Shown here: in pieces, positions 17,792-26,860 of the stretch
Numbering within the stretch: position 1 is the first letter of the stretch
Layout: every line of letters starts with the position of its first letter
Source: DASUTB01 sp036374835
GTDB lineage: Bacteria > Actinomycetota > Actinomycetes > Jiangellales > Jiangellaceae
Length of the DNA: 64,000 bases
Direction of reading: 5' to 3'
Assembly: GCA_036374835.1 (NCBI GenBank)
Contig: DASUTB010000043.1
Location: 1-64,000, forward strand
Translations under genes and position numbers: made by a program
Notes under the pieces: model-generated
What the model was told of the DNA's origin: nothing
Database searches by the model: none
The model's input: only the letters and a program-made list of their open reading frames with translations

Positions 17792-18511
17792 TCATGCCGG
17801 AAGGTGCTCACCCAGTCGCTGCACGAGCTCGATCAAATGGTGCGTCGGGGCAACGCCGAGCTCGTCGCGTAGAAGGGACCGGAAACGCCGGTACTCGCGT
17901 ACGGCATCGGCGGTGTTGCCCTGCGCGAGGTGAACCATGATCACCGATCGGCGGGCGCTCTCCCTGAGCGGATCGATCGCGACAGCCTGCAACGCGGCCT
18001 GCAACGCGTGTGCATAAGCGCCGCGCGCTACGAGTGCGTCAGCGAGCGCTTCGAGGACGTGCAATCGCAGTTGGTGAATCCGTTCCTGGTCCACAAGCAC
18101 CCAGTCGTCGTACCAGCCGGGGAGCAGCTCGCCACCGCCGATCGCGGAATGCTCGAGAGCCGTGACCGGATCAGGAAGCTGCGCGGAGAGGACCTGGTCT
18201 GCGCACGCGCGGAATTCGGCAACATCCACGGTCACGGTTTCGCTGAGGAACACGTCGCTCTGGTCCTTCGCGATGAGTCCCGGGAGGCGACGATGAAGCA
18301 CCGACATCGCCGCGCGAAGGCTGGCCTGGGCGCGAGGTTCGGGTACGTCCGGCCAGAGGGTTCCGGCCAACCGTGCACGGTTCTGCCGCCCACGCAGCGC
18401 CAGCAGAGCCACCAGGCGCTGGCTCCGTGAGGGTACGAGAATCGCTCGGTGGTCGTATGTGAGCTGCCAGTAGTTGAACAGCCTGAGGTGCGGTGATGGA
18501 GGCTGGCTCAT
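17792..18511 (-). CDS. SARP/BTAD-type transcriptional regulator
   Basis: A 239-aa regulator. The N-terminal part (about 8-95) is a winged-helix OmpR/SARP-like DNA-binding domain (LRLFNYWQLTYD, SQRLVALLALRG, LAGTLWPDVPEPRAQASLR). The C-terminal part is the bacterial transcriptional activator domain, with helical repeats ending YRRFRSLLRDELGVAPTHHL. SARPs usually activate secondary-metabolite or local transport genes. It lies upstream of, and in the same direction as, the 72-aa/ABC exporter genes with an 89-bp gap, so it is the best candidate for their activator. Confidence 0.9.
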   Translation of the reverse strand: MSQPPSPHLRLFNYWQLTYDHRAILVPSRSQRLVALLALRGRQNRARLAGTLWPDVPEPRAQASLRAAMSVLHRRLPGLIAKDQSDVFLSETVTVDVAEFRACADQVLSAQLPDPVTALEHSAIGGGELLPGWYDDWVLVDQERIHQLRLHVLEALADALVARGAYAHALQAALQAVAIDPLRESARRSVIMVHLAQGNTADAVREYRRFRSLLRDELGVAPTHHLIELVQRLGEHLPA

Positions 18512-18620
18512 CTCGATGTCCCCCGGTCCGCCTCCGTAGCCTGATTTGAAACCTACCCGACCCAGCTACCCCCGAGGTCCGGCGCTAAACCGTCAAGACA
18601 TGCGGGTCGCGCCCTGGAAC

Positions 18621-18869
18621 TCAAGGGAGTCCGAGGAGGTCGTTCAGCCACCGGTCGAGCACCGCATGGAGTTCCTCGCGTGTACTTGCGAGCTGCACGA
18701 CCTCTTCGGGATCGTCAACGTTCGCCACCTCCCTGATCTGCGCCCGCAGCGAAGGCTCGGCGGGATCCTCGACCCAAGCACGGATAACCAGCAGGGCAGC
18801 CCGGTTTCGCGGTCGGTCGTCGGGCGTCGGCGAAGGCATCGGGCCGAGCCTAGAAGACGGGGGCGTCAT
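18621..18869 (-). CDS. Small acidic protein, last gene of the glycan operon
   Basis: An 82-aa (ATG 18869) or 86-aa (GTG 18881) soluble protein with no recognised family. It is Pro-rich at the start and then helical, with acidic DPEEVVQLASTREELHAVLD. The AAGGAGG ribosome binding site overlaps the stop of the GH18 gene (TAAGGAGG), so translation is coupled and the gene belongs to the epimerase-GT2-GH18 operon. A function is not inferred. Confidence 0.6.
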   Translation of the reverse strand: MTPPSSRLGPMPSPTPDDRPRNRAALLVIRAWVEDPAEPSLRAQIREVANVDDPEEVVQLASTREELHAVLDRWLNDLLGLP

Positions 18870-18885
18870 GTCCAATACCACCTCC

Positions 18886-20013
18886 TTACGACAGCTTGCT
18901 ATGCACTACGGGCCATACGGACGGATCTTCTCCCCCCAACCGCCAGAAGAAGGCGCCGCCTAGGCCGTATTCGTCCACCAGCTCCAGCTTTGTCCGAACG
19001 CTGCGGGTGTCCTCGTACCAGACCTCGTGCTGCACGCCCGAGGAATCGCGGTAGGCGAACCAGGGTGAGCCGTCGCGGAACCGCTGCATAGTGACGCTGT
19101 GACGATGAGCGAGAGCGCTTGCTTGTTGGTAGTCGACGGTGACGCCAGGTCCATCCCCCCAGTCGTAGCCAAGCAGAACGATTCCCAAGATGACCTTCTC
19201 AGCCGGGATCCGAGTGACGGCCCACGAGATCACGTCCTCGACCCAGCCCGCAGGGGCTACCGGCCCCGGCGGTGAGGTCTCCCACGAGTAGTCGTACGTC
19301 ATGACCCGTACCTGATCGACCGCCGCGCCGATGGCCTCGTAGTCCTGAGCGACGTTCCGTTCGTCGTCGCCGGCTTCGGTCATCTTGGGGTGGACGGCGG
19401 CGGTCAGCTGCTTGCCCCTGGCGCGCAGCGCGGTACCGAGCTTGGTCAAGAACTCCGAGTAGGCCTCCCGGTCGCGTGCACGTAGGTGCTCGTAGTCGAT
19501 GTCGATACCGTCGTAGCCGTTGGTGACTGCCAGCTCGACCAGCGCATCGACGTGGGTGTCCATCGTGGCCGGATCGTGGAGCACGGTCTGTACCACCTCG
19601 GGATCCCAGTCGCCGTCCCGGAGATTCGTCACCGTCGGGACGATACGAATGCCGCGCGCCTGCAGATTGCGCACCATACGCAGGTCGACCTTGGTGTTCT
19701 CGGCGTCGGTGAGGACGACGTGACCGTTCGCCTCGGGGGCGTACCAGACCGGGCTCACCTCGTCGAAGAGCTCAGGATTGCGCCGTACGACGCGGAACGC
19801 GCGTTTCTGATCCCAGTAGGGCACGTACCCGATTCGCATAGGGGATGTCTCCGTCTCCGCGGTGTCGCGTTCATTGAGGACGGCATTGTGCTCATCATGT
19901 GGCTCGCAAGCCGATAGCAGAGCGACCACCAGCCCGCCCGTGATGGCAGCGCAAACCACCGCGGTCAAGACTCGAGTTCGGCGTCGCCGCCGACGTTCGG
20001 CTCGATGTCTCAT
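18886..20013 (-). CDS. Glycoside hydrolase family 18 lipoprotein
   Basis: A 375-aa exported protein. Residues 1-35 form an Arg-rich signal peptide ending in the lipobox LLSAC (Cys36), so it is anchored outside the membrane by lipid. The catalytic domain has the GH18 motif DGIDIDYE (168-175; Glu175 is the acid/base), the VMTYDY segment and a late AFFWRLGGED tryptophan region. It resembles YaaH/spore-cortex-type GH18 domains acting on GlcNAc-containing polymers. Its start overlaps the glycosyltransferase stop by 4 bp. Synthesis and trimming of the same surface glycan is inferred. Confidence 0.9.
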   Translation of the reverse strand: MRHRAERRRRRRTRVLTAVVCAAITGGLVVALLSACEPHDEHNAVLNERDTAETETSPMRIGYVPYWDQKRAFRVVRRNPELFDEVSPVWYAPEANGHVVLTDAENTKVDLRMVRNLQARGIRIVPTVTNLRDGDWDPEVVQTVLHDPATMDTHVDALVELAVTNGYDGIDIDYEHLRARDREAYSEFLTKLGTALRARGKQLTAAVHPKMTEAGDDERNVAQDYEAIGAAVDQVRVMTYDYSWETSPPGPVAPAGWVEDVISWAVTRIPAEKVILGIVLLGYDWGDGPGVTVDYQQASALAHRHSVTMQRFRDGSPWFAYRDSSGVQHEVWYEDTRSVRTKLELVDEYGLGGAFFWRLGGEDPSVWPVVHSKLS

Positions 20014-21299
20014 GGGTGCCGACCTGGTATCGCGGCGGGATCAGAGTCTGTTGACGGGCGTCGGGTCGGGCTGATCCACCGGCCGTCGGAGCGAGCACGC
20101 CAGGCCTGGGGCATCGTCCGCAGCGCGGCGGTGGCATCGACGAACCGGAGGATGAGGAATCCCAGCCCGTACCGCAGCAGCACCGGCCGCCGATAGGCCA
20201 CCGCCGTAAGCAGAGTGAGTACGTAGTCGACGCCGGCTGCGAGCACCAAGATCATGCTCAACACGACGAACGCCTCGACGAAACCGCCAAGATCCAGGGC
20301 CAACCCGAGTGCCTGTGCCAGAGTGTTGATCAGCACGATCGGGGTCAGCAGCACCACCGCGCCGATCAGCAGAACCAAACCTAACGACGCGACCACGACT
20401 TCAGTGACGAAAAGGGCGAGCGCGGCGGAGAAACCGCTTAACCAGAATCCGTGTCGGCGAAGCGTCTGCCAGAAGCCGAGGTACCAGCGCAGGACCTGCC
20501 GGTAGTAGTCGCGGACGTTGTCCGGATCCTGTGTCGTCGCATGCACGTCCGGCTGGAAGGCTATCTTCCCCAGACGCCGGTGATGGATCTCGAAGGTCAT
20601 ATTGAAGTCCTCGATCACCAGACCTGGCGGGTTGAGGTCCATCTCGTTGAGCACGGTCGTCCGGTACATGCTGGCGAAGCCCGGCACGATCGCGGTGACG
20701 TTCGTCCAGCGCCAGGTCTGGCCGTATTTGAGCCACTGCATCACGGCGTAGAGCCGGGTGCGGTACGCGATGAGGAACCGGCCGACCGGTGTGAGTTCCT
20801 GCGGGTGCCAGCCGGCCCTGGCGTACCCCGCGACCGCGACGACTTCGGGCCTGTCGAACAGTGGCAGCCCACGCTCGAGGTAGTGGTCGTCCAATTTGGT
20901 GTCAGCGTCGAGGATGAGAAGCACGGCGAATCTGGTCGGGATGTCGAAATGTTCCACGGCCGCTTCGATGCCGCCCGCTTTGCCACGCCCGGGGCTGATT
21001 TCCAGGACGTTCACCCCGTTCGCCCTGGCGATTTGCGCGGTGGCGTCATCGCATCCGTCGGCAACCACATGGACGTTCTGCGGCTGAACGAGCCGGAGAG
21101 CCGACTGGATCGTGGCCGCGATGACCGGCTCCTCGTTGTGGGCCGGTATCAGTACCGCAACGTCGGATGGGCGCAGGGTCCGTGGCGGATCGGCGCATGG
21201 TGGTTGCGGCCGGCGCTCGGATGTGAGTCGAAGTCCGCCGACGAGCGTCCACAACACGAGGTTGACACCGAAGACGGCGACGATCAGCGCCCACTCCAT
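20010..21299 (-). CDS. Membrane glycosyltransferase family 2 (processive type)
   Basis: A 429-aa protein. An N-terminal membrane helix (5-22) is followed by a GT2 domain with VLIPAHNEEPVIAAT, the LILDADTKLDD DxD motif, the IEDFNMTFE catalytic Asp region and QVLRWYLGFWQ (the Q/RxxRW motif of processive enzymes). Three to four C-terminal helices follow (about 300-385). This resembles poly-N-acetylglucosamine or hyaluronan synthase-like enzymes that polymerise and export a glycan. With the upstream PIG-L deacetylase and downstream GH18 protein the gene set parallels PNAG-type operons. It overlaps the GH18 gene by 4 bp. Confidence 0.9.
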   Translation of the reverse strand: MEWALIVAVFGVNLVLWTLVGGLRLTSERRPQPPCADPPRTLRPSDVAVLIPAHNEEPVIAATIQSALRLVQPQNVHVVADGCDDATAQIARANGVNVLEISPGRGKAGGIEAAVEHFDIPTRFAVLLILDADTKLDDHYLERGLPLFDRPEVVAVAGYARAGWHPQELTPVGRFLIAYRTRLYAVMQWLKYGQTWRWTNVTAIVPGFASMYRTTVLNEMDLNPPGLVIEDFNMTFEIHHRRLGKIAFQPDVHATTQDPDNVRDYYRQVLRWYLGFWQTLRRHGFWLSGFSAALALFVTEVVVASLGLVLLIGAVVLLTPIVLINTLAQALGLALDLGGFVEAFVVLSMILVLAAGVDYVLTLLTAVAYRRPVLLRYGLGFLILRFVDATAALRTMPQAWRARSDGRWISPTRRPSTDSDPAAIPGRHP

Positions 21300-21309
21300 C
21301 GTCCGTTAC

Positions 21310-22056
21310 CTACCCGGATGCCGTGCCGGTAAGTGCTGGGTCGACCATTTCCAGCCGCTGGCCCCGCTCGAGAACGTCGCGGGTACGGCGACCACAGGTG
21401 AACAGCATGTCAACGGCGGCCAGGTCGGGGACGAAGCCGGGTCCGACCTGCTCGTACTCGGGATGGTCGAACCGCTGCGCGACAAGACCCAGGCCGGCCT
21501 GCTCGAATCGTGGCCAGTCGACGTCTTGGTGGTCGGCGCCGAGCGTGCTGGTGAGATGTTCGGTGCCGCCGGCGTTCTTCACCAGTTGGACCAGGCGCTC
21601 GGTCCGGTCGCCTTCGTGTGGCAGGGTGCTCGACCGGACGGTACGCACCGGGCTGCCGAGATACGAGCAGATCGCGTCGATGAGCTCCAGGCTGAGATCC
21701 GCCAGGAACTGCTGCTCACGCGCGTAGACCTCTTCGACGATCGGAAAGACCTCGTCGAAATACGGGGCCCTCTCATATGACATCCGGAGCATCTTGAGGT
21801 GCTTGCGCCGAAATGGCTGGCTGTTGTCTATGCGCACATCCATGATGGGTTGACGGACACCGCGAACGTGCCGAACGGGGACCGTCAGCCAGACCGTTCC
21901 CGTCGGAGACTTCACCTTCTGCCTGGAGTGGTACTCGGTCTTGGTGTACTGCGCCGTGTCGTACGCGACGTACACATCGCTGGCAAGGATCTTGTCCAAC
22001 AGCTTGAGCCACGGCATGAAGTTCGGCTGATGGATGGAGACCGTGACGGAGTTCAT
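21310..22056 (-). CDS. WbqC-like family protein
   Basis: A 248-aa protein of the WbqC-like group, recognised by the N-terminal VSIHQPNFMPWLKLLDKIL, followed by DVYVAYDTAQYTKTEYHSRQ, the PVRHVRGVRQPIMDVRID segment and SYERAPYFDEVFP. Members occur in surface-polysaccharide loci and are thought to act on sugar-linked amino or acyl groups; the reaction is not firmly known. The ATG at 22056 starts at the family N-terminus and follows an AGAGG site; an upstream ATG (22116) adds a non-conserved tail overlapping the PIG-L gene. Confidence 0.88.
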   Translation of the reverse strand: MNSVTVSIHQPNFMPWLKLLDKILASDVYVAYDTAQYTKTEYHSRQKVKSPTGTVWLTVPVRHVRGVRQPIMDVRIDNSQPFRRKHLKMLRMSYERAPYFDEVFPIVEEVYAREQQFLADLSLELIDAICSYLGSPVRTVRSSTLPHEGDRTERLVQLVKNAGGTEHLTSTLGADHQDVDWPRFEQAGLGLVAQRFDHPEYEQVGPGFVPDLAAVDMLFTCGRRTRDVLERGQRLEMVDPALTGTASG

Positions 22057-22069
22057 GGTCGACCGCCTC

Positions 22070-22792
22070 TCACAGCAGAGCTCGAAGTACTTCGAAACCT
22101 TCGGCTGCTTCCACACTCACCTCACGCCCGCGAAGCATGGTTGCCAGCTCCAAGCTCTCCGGGCTCCCGTGATAGATCGCTGGACGCACCTGTGAGGCGT
22201 GGAGTCGCATCGCCTTGATCTTGACGTCGAGGTACTCGGAGATATCGATGTACCAGGTCGGATGAAACCGGTCAGAGCCGAAGGACCAGAACAGGGATGT
22301 GTTGTCATAGGCCAGCACCACCGGGACCAGATGGCGCTGGCCACGCACACCGGGCCGGGTAGCCGTGACGCATGCCCGGAAGAGCGCCTCGTGATCCTGG
22401 TTGTAGCTGCTCGCCGGAATCATCACCATCGTCGGGCGAACCCGGTTGATCGCGAGCTTGCCGTCCCTCTCCAGCAGCCGGACGAGTTCCTTGCGCGGCA
22501 TGGCGTCCAGGGCCAGATGTGCCTCCGGGTCGGTCACCAGGAGGTCCCAATCGTCGACGCTGAGCAACTGCATAACCGATTCGAACTCGCGCAGCCTCGT
22601 GTCGTGGGTGACAAGCGTGGTGTCGTCCTGGCCGTAATGCGCCACGTCACCCGCTGTCGCCAATACGACGTAGACCTCACCGCCCAGTGCCTTGACCCGC
22701 GCCATCGTGCCGGCGCAGCCGTAGGTCTCGTCGTCGGCATGCGGTGTGATGACCAGTAGCCGCTGTCGGGAAAGAAGGTCGTTACCGAACAT
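22070..22792 (-). CDS. PIG-L family deacetylase
   Basis: A 240-aa LmbE/PIG-L metal-dependent deacetylase. The zinc motif PHADDE (17-22) follows the first strand, and the second-half motif NQDHEALF supplies another His. These enzymes remove N-acetyl groups from GlcNAc-type substrates. It overlaps the upstream epimerase gene by 11 bp and lies 13 bp before the WbqC gene, so it belongs to one operon. The probable substrate is the NDP-sugar or polymer made by the neighbouring GT2 enzyme. Confidence 0.92.
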   Translation of the reverse strand: MFGNDLLSRQRLLVITPHADDETYGCAGTMARVKALGGEVYVVLATAGDVAHYGQDDTTLVTHDTRLREFESVMQLLSVDDWDLLVTDPEAHLALDAMPRKELVRLLERDGKLAINRVRPTMVMIPASSYNQDHEALFRACVTATRPGVRGQRHLVPVVLAYDNTSLFWSFGSDRFHPTWYIDISEYLDVKIKAMRLHASQVRPAIYHGSPESLELATMLRGREVSVEAAEGFEVLRALL

Positions 22793-23792
22793 TGCCAGCC
22801 TTCGGTCGGTGTTCTCGGTCCTTCTCCACCCCGGGAAGTCGGTGATCTTCGATCACACTCAGGATGATTTCGTCCAGGTCACGTCTCGGGTCAAAACCGA
22901 CGACCTCGCGAGCCCGCGATATGTCGGGCACGCGGCGCCGCATGTCCTCGAAACCGTCGCTGTACGCCTCGTCGTAGGGAACGTACCGGATCGGGCTTGC
23001 CGAACCGGAGAGTTCGATCACGCGCTCAGCAAGCCGCAGGATCGTGACTTCTTCTGGCCGTCCTAAGTTGAAGACATTGCCGTACGCGTCCGGCGCTTCG
23101 GTGAGCGCCACGAGGCCGGCCACGATATCTGCGACGTGGCAGAAACAGCGGGTCTGCTGGCCGTCTCCGTAGACGGTCAGCGGCTCGTTTCGCAGCGCCT
23201 GGTCGATGAGCCGCGGGATGACCATGCCGTATCGACCGGACTGGCGGGGACCGGACACATTGAACAAGCGAACGATGACAGCAGGCACTTGATGCTCAGT
23301 CCAGTAGAGGTAGGCAAGCGTCTCGTCCAGTGCCTTGGCTTCGGCGTAGGACCAGCGCATCGTCAGTGGTGAGCCGACGACCCGGTCCGACTCTTCATTC
23401 AGCGAGTCTGCGCAACTCTTGCCGTATACCTCACTGGTCGACGCGACCATGATGCGAGTGCGGTGGCGGTGAGCGCAGTCCAGAACGGTCTCGGTGCCTT
23501 GGAGATTCGTGCGCAGCCCCTCGAAAGGCTGATCCAGAATACGCTTGACGCCCACTGCCGCGGCCAGGTGAAAGACGGTGTCCACCTGGGCCACCAGGTC
23601 ATCCATCAACGCACCGTCCAGCACCGAGCCCTTGACGAACTCGTAGCCGGGCCTCGAAGTCAGTTCTGAGATGTTCGCCGCGTCCCCAGTCGACAGGTCG
23701 TCCACGGACAGGACGTGGTGTCCACCAGCGAGCAGGTGGTGCGACAGATGCGTACCGATGAAGCCCGCTCCTCCTGTTACGAGGGCTCTCAT
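22782..23792 (-). CDS. NAD-dependent sugar epimerase/dehydratase (SDR)
   Basis: A 336-aa extended short-chain dehydrogenase. The NAD motif GGAGFIGTHL is at the N-terminus, DDLSTG binds the cofactor ribose, and the catalytic set is STSEVYG (Ser/Thr) and SYAEAKALDE (Tyr and Lys). The RLFNVSGPRQ segment is typical of UDP-glucose/GlcNAc 4-epimerases and UDP-xylose-type enzymes. The ATG at 23792 has GGAGG 5 nt upstream. It is the first gene of the operon that ends at 18621 and supplies the sugar nucleotide. Confidence 0.92.
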   Translation of the reverse strand: MRALVTGGAGFIGTHLSHHLLAGGHHVLSVDDLSTGDAANISELTSRPGYEFVKGSVLDGALMDDLVAQVDTVFHLAAAVGVKRILDQPFEGLRTNLQGTETVLDCAHRHRTRIMVASTSEVYGKSCADSLNEESDRVVGSPLTMRWSYAEAKALDETLAYLYWTEHQVPAVIVRLFNVSGPRQSGRYGMVIPRLIDQALRNEPLTVYGDGQQTRCFCHVADIVAGLVALTEAPDAYGNVFNLGRPEEVTILRLAERVIELSGSASPIRYVPYDEAYSDGFEDMRRRVPDISRAREVVGFDPRRDLDEIILSVIEDHRLPGVEKDREHRPKAGNVR

Positions 23793-24175
23793 CACAGCCT
23801 CCAAAGCGGAGGTGGTGCACCTGCCGAACGATTAGTGCCACTCATTGTGATCCTCCTCGGCGTCGGTTTGTGCCTCAGCCCAGTTACCAGGGAGGGTCGT
23901 GATTACGGCGTGACTGCCGTGTGACAGCGTGGGCCGCTCGCTCGGCGGGAGTACCGCGGAGGTCGACAGCGACATCAGATCCGTTGCCTCAACACGATCG
24001 TCGGCCGTACGATTGCGGCATGGCTCACCGCCGGATCTTCCTCCGCGCCGGCTCCGCCCGGGCGCGAGTAGCCGTGCGCGCCTGAGGCGCGCCCACCCCG
24101 GCCATAGATCCGTCTTACCGGCCGTCCACCAACCTATGTGGCCGCCGGTTCCCACAGCTACCGCTGGAGCCAACC
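23793..24175. other. Divergent promoter region, epimerase and valS
   Basis: The 383-bp spacer holds the promoters of both divergent units. A GGGAGTACCGCGG string near 23947-23959 recalls part of a T-box but stands too far from valS and lacks the other conserved parts. A CGCGCCTGAGGCGCGC hairpin lies near 24079-24094. No supported coding frame was found. Confidence 0.5.
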
Positions 24176-26662
24176 ATGCCCAACCGCAAGCCAGCCCTGG
24201 ACGGGCTCGAGGAGAAGTGGACCGCCCGCTGGGAGGAGCAGGAAACCTACCGGTTCGACCGCTCCGCCACTCGCGAGCAGGTCTATTCGATCAACACACC
24301 GCCGCCGACGGCGTCCGGCGATCTGCACGTCGGGCACATGTTCTCCTACACGCACACCGACCTGATCGCGCGCTACCAGCGCATGCGCGGGCGCGCGGTC
24401 TTCTACCCGATGGGCTGGGACGACAACGGCCTGCCCACCGAGCGCCGGGTGCAGAACTTCTACGGCGTCAGGTGCGATCCTGCACTGCCGTACGACCCGT
24501 CGTTCACCCCGCCTGACAAGCCCGACCCGGAGAAGCAGATTCCGATCTCGCGACGCAATTTCGTCGAACTCTGCGAGCGGCTGACCGCCCGCGACGAGCA
24601 GGCGTTCGAGCGGTTGTGGCGGCGGCTGGGCCTGTCGGTCGACTGGTCGATGACGTACTCGACGATCGCCGCGCCGGCGCGGACCGTGTCGCAGCGCGCG
24701 TTCCGGCGCAATCTCGCCCGCGGCGAGGCGTACCAGGCCGAAGCGCCGACACTGTGGGACGTCACCTTCCAGACGGCGGTCGCCCAGGCCGAACTGGAGG
24801 ATCGCGAGCGCCCGGGCGCGTACTATCGCCTGGCGTTCGGCGAACTCCGCGTCGATACGACACGACCCGAACTCCTGCCGGCGTGCGTCGCGCTGGTGGC
24901 GCATCCGGACGACGAGCGGTACGCCGGCCGCATCGGGACCACCGTCCGCACGCCGCTGTTCGGCGTCGAGGTCCCGGTCGTCGCACATCCGCTGGCCGAC
25001 CCGGCCAAGGGCACCGGCATCGCGATGATCTGCACGTTCGGCGACGTCACCGACGTGACGTGGTGGCGCGAGCTGGACCTGCCGATTCGCTCGATCGTCG
25101 GACGGGACGGACGCCTACTCACCGAGCCGCCGGATGGCGTCCCGGCCGCACCCTACGATCAACTCGCCGGGCTCACCACCGAGCAGGCGCGCCGCCGCAT
25201 CGCCGATCTGCTCGCCGAGGCCGGCGCACTCGTCGGCGAGCCTCGACCCATCGCCCATCCGGTCAAGTTCTACGAGAAGGGCGATCGTCCCCTGGAGATC
25301 GTCACCAGCCGCCAGTGGTACATCCGCAACGGCGGGCGGGACGGCGACCTGCGCGCGGCCATGCTCGACCGTGGGCGCGAGCTTGCATGGGTTCCGGAGT
25401 CGATGCGTCGGCGGTACGAACACTGGGTCGAGGGGCTGACCGGCGACTGGCTGGTCAGCCGCCAGCGCTACTTCGGCGTCCCGATCCCGGTCTGGTATCC
25501 GCTGGACGAGGACGGTGCACCGCGGTACGACGCGCCGATCTTGCCTGACGAGAACACGTTGCCGGTCGACCCGGCATCCGACGCCCCGCCCGGCTACCCC
25601 GAGGACCAGCGGGGACGGCCGAACGGCTTCATGGCCGATCCGGACGTGTTCGACACTTGGGCGACCTCGTCGCTGACCCCGCAGCTGGTCTGCGGCTGGG
25701 AGCGCGATCCGGACCTGTTCGCGCGCACGTTCCCGATGGACCTGCACGCCCACGCGCACGAAATAATCCGGACCTGGCTGTTCACGTGCGTGTTGCGCGC
25801 GCACCTCGAGCACGGCCGGCTGCCGTGGCGACGTGCCGCGATCTCGGGATTCGTCGTCGAACCCGACCGCAAGAAGATGAGCAAGTCGGCCGGGCATGCG
25901 ACCACACCGATGGGCGTCCTCGAGCGCTTCGGTACCGACGGCGTGCGGTGGCGTGCCGCCAGCGTCCGGCCCGGAGTCGACACGCCGTTCGACGAGACGC
26001 AGATGAAGGTCGGACGGCGGCTCGCGACCAAGATCCTCAACGTGGCCCGGTTCATCGACGGTCTGGCGGCCCAGCACGACGAGGTCACCGAACCCTTGGA
26101 CCTGGCGATGATCGCGACGCTGGCCAGCGTCGTGCGTGACGCCACCGATGCGTTCGAGCGCTACGACTACACCAGCGCGCTGGAGACGACGGAGCGGTTC
26201 TTCTGGACGTTCTGCGACGACTACGTCGAGCTCGTCAAGGACCGCGCCTACGCCGGAACGGACCAGGGCCGCGAGTCGGCGCGGGCGGCGCTGGCGCTGG
26301 CGCTGGACGTCCAGCTACGGCTGTTCGCACCGATCATGCCGTTCGTCACCGAGGAGGTCTGGTCGTGGCACCACGACGGCTCGATCCACCGCGCGTCCTG
26401 GCCGGTCCCGGACGAGCTGCCCACCCGTGGTGACCCGGGTGTTCTGACGATCGCCTCGGCCGTGCTGGCGCGGCTACGGGCCGCCAAATCCGAGCGCGGC
26501 CTGTCGATGCGCGCCGAGCTCGGCCGGGTCGAGGTGCGCGGGCTGGAGGCCGACCTGGCTCGGCTGGCGCTGGCGAGGACGGACGTCGTCGCGGCAGGCG
26601 GGGTCACCGAGCTGCACGTCGTCCCCGCCCCCGAGGCCACCGCCCTGACCGTCACCACCTGA
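24176..26662 (+). CDS. valS: Valine--tRNA ligase
   Basis: An 828-aa class Ia synthetase charging tRNA-Val. The HIGH-type motif is HVGH (51-54), the KMSKS motif is KMSKS (567-571), and WDDNGLPTERRVQNFYGVRC is the ValRS version of the active-site segment. An editing (CP1) insertion with GTGIAMICTFGDVTDV and an anticodon-binding domain follow. The protein stops after the anticodon domain, so the C-terminal coiled-coil of canonical bacterial ValRS is missing. It resembles the shorter alternative ValRS lineage known in actinobacteria. It is monocistronic, with a strong hairpin just after the stop. Confidence 0.95.
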   Translation: MPNRKPALDGLEEKWTARWEEQETYRFDRSATREQVYSINTPPPTASGDLHVGHMFSYTHTDLIARYQRMRGRAVFYPMGWDDNGLPTERRVQNFYGVRCDPALPYDPSFTPPDKPDPEKQIPISRRNFVELCERLTARDEQAFERLWRRLGLSVDWSMTYSTIAAPARTVSQRAFRRNLARGEAYQAEAPTLWDVTFQTAVAQAELEDRERPGAYYRLAFGELRVDTTRPELLPACVALVAHPDDERYAGRIGTTVRTPLFGVEVPVVAHPLADPAKGTGIAMICTFGDVTDVTWWRELDLPIRSIVGRDGRLLTEPPDGVPAAPYDQLAGLTTEQARRRIADLLAEAGALVGEPRPIAHPVKFYEKGDRPLEIVTSRQWYIRNGGRDGDLRAAMLDRGRELAWVPESMRRRYEHWVEGLTGDWLVSRQRYFGVPIPVWYPLDEDGAPRYDAPILPDENTLPVDPASDAPPGYPEDQRGRPNGFMADPDVFDTWATSSLTPQLVCGWERDPDLFARTFPMDLHAHAHEIIRTWLFTCVLRAHLEHGRLPWRRAAISGFVVEPDRKKMSKSAGHATTPMGVLERFGTDGVRWRAASVRPGVDTPFDETQMKVGRRLATKILNVARFIDGLAAQHDEVTEPLDLAMIATLASVVRDATDAFERYDYTSALETTERFFWTFCDDYVELVKDRAYAGTDQGRESARAALALALDVQLRLFAPIMPFVTEEVWSWHHDGSIHRASWPVPDELPTRGDPGVLTIASAVLARLRAAKSERGLSMRAELGRVEVRGLEADLARLALARTDVVAAGGVTELHVVPAPEATALTVTT

Positions 26663-26667
26663 TCCCC

Positions 26668-26717
26668 TGATCATGTTCAATCGACCACGGAATTTGCTGG
26701 TCGATTGAACATGATCA
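26668..26717. terminator. 20-bp perfect palindrome after valS
   Basis: Arms 26668-26687 and 26698-26717 pair perfectly, with a 10-nt loop, beginning 5 bp after the valS stop. It probably acts as a terminator. The arm contains CATGTTCAATCG; only the CATGTT part is shared with the GAATGACC repeats. Confidence 0.75.
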
Positions 26718-26860
26718 TGGCGAGGTGCGGGCGGCGCACGCGGAGCATCTGCGCCGCAGCGGAGGACGCGGCGACGCCCGGCGGGCGGCCGACCTCATCG
26801 GCATGTGCGGGAGCCGGCCGAGCCGATCCGACACGCACGGGTGCTACCACTGAGGCGGCA

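Noticed and set aside
23940..23965. Possible T-box motif before valS (GGGAGTACCGCGG)
   Set aside because: It lacks the UGGNACC core, lies ~215 bp before the start with no terminator or sequestrator near valS, and no specifier stem was found.
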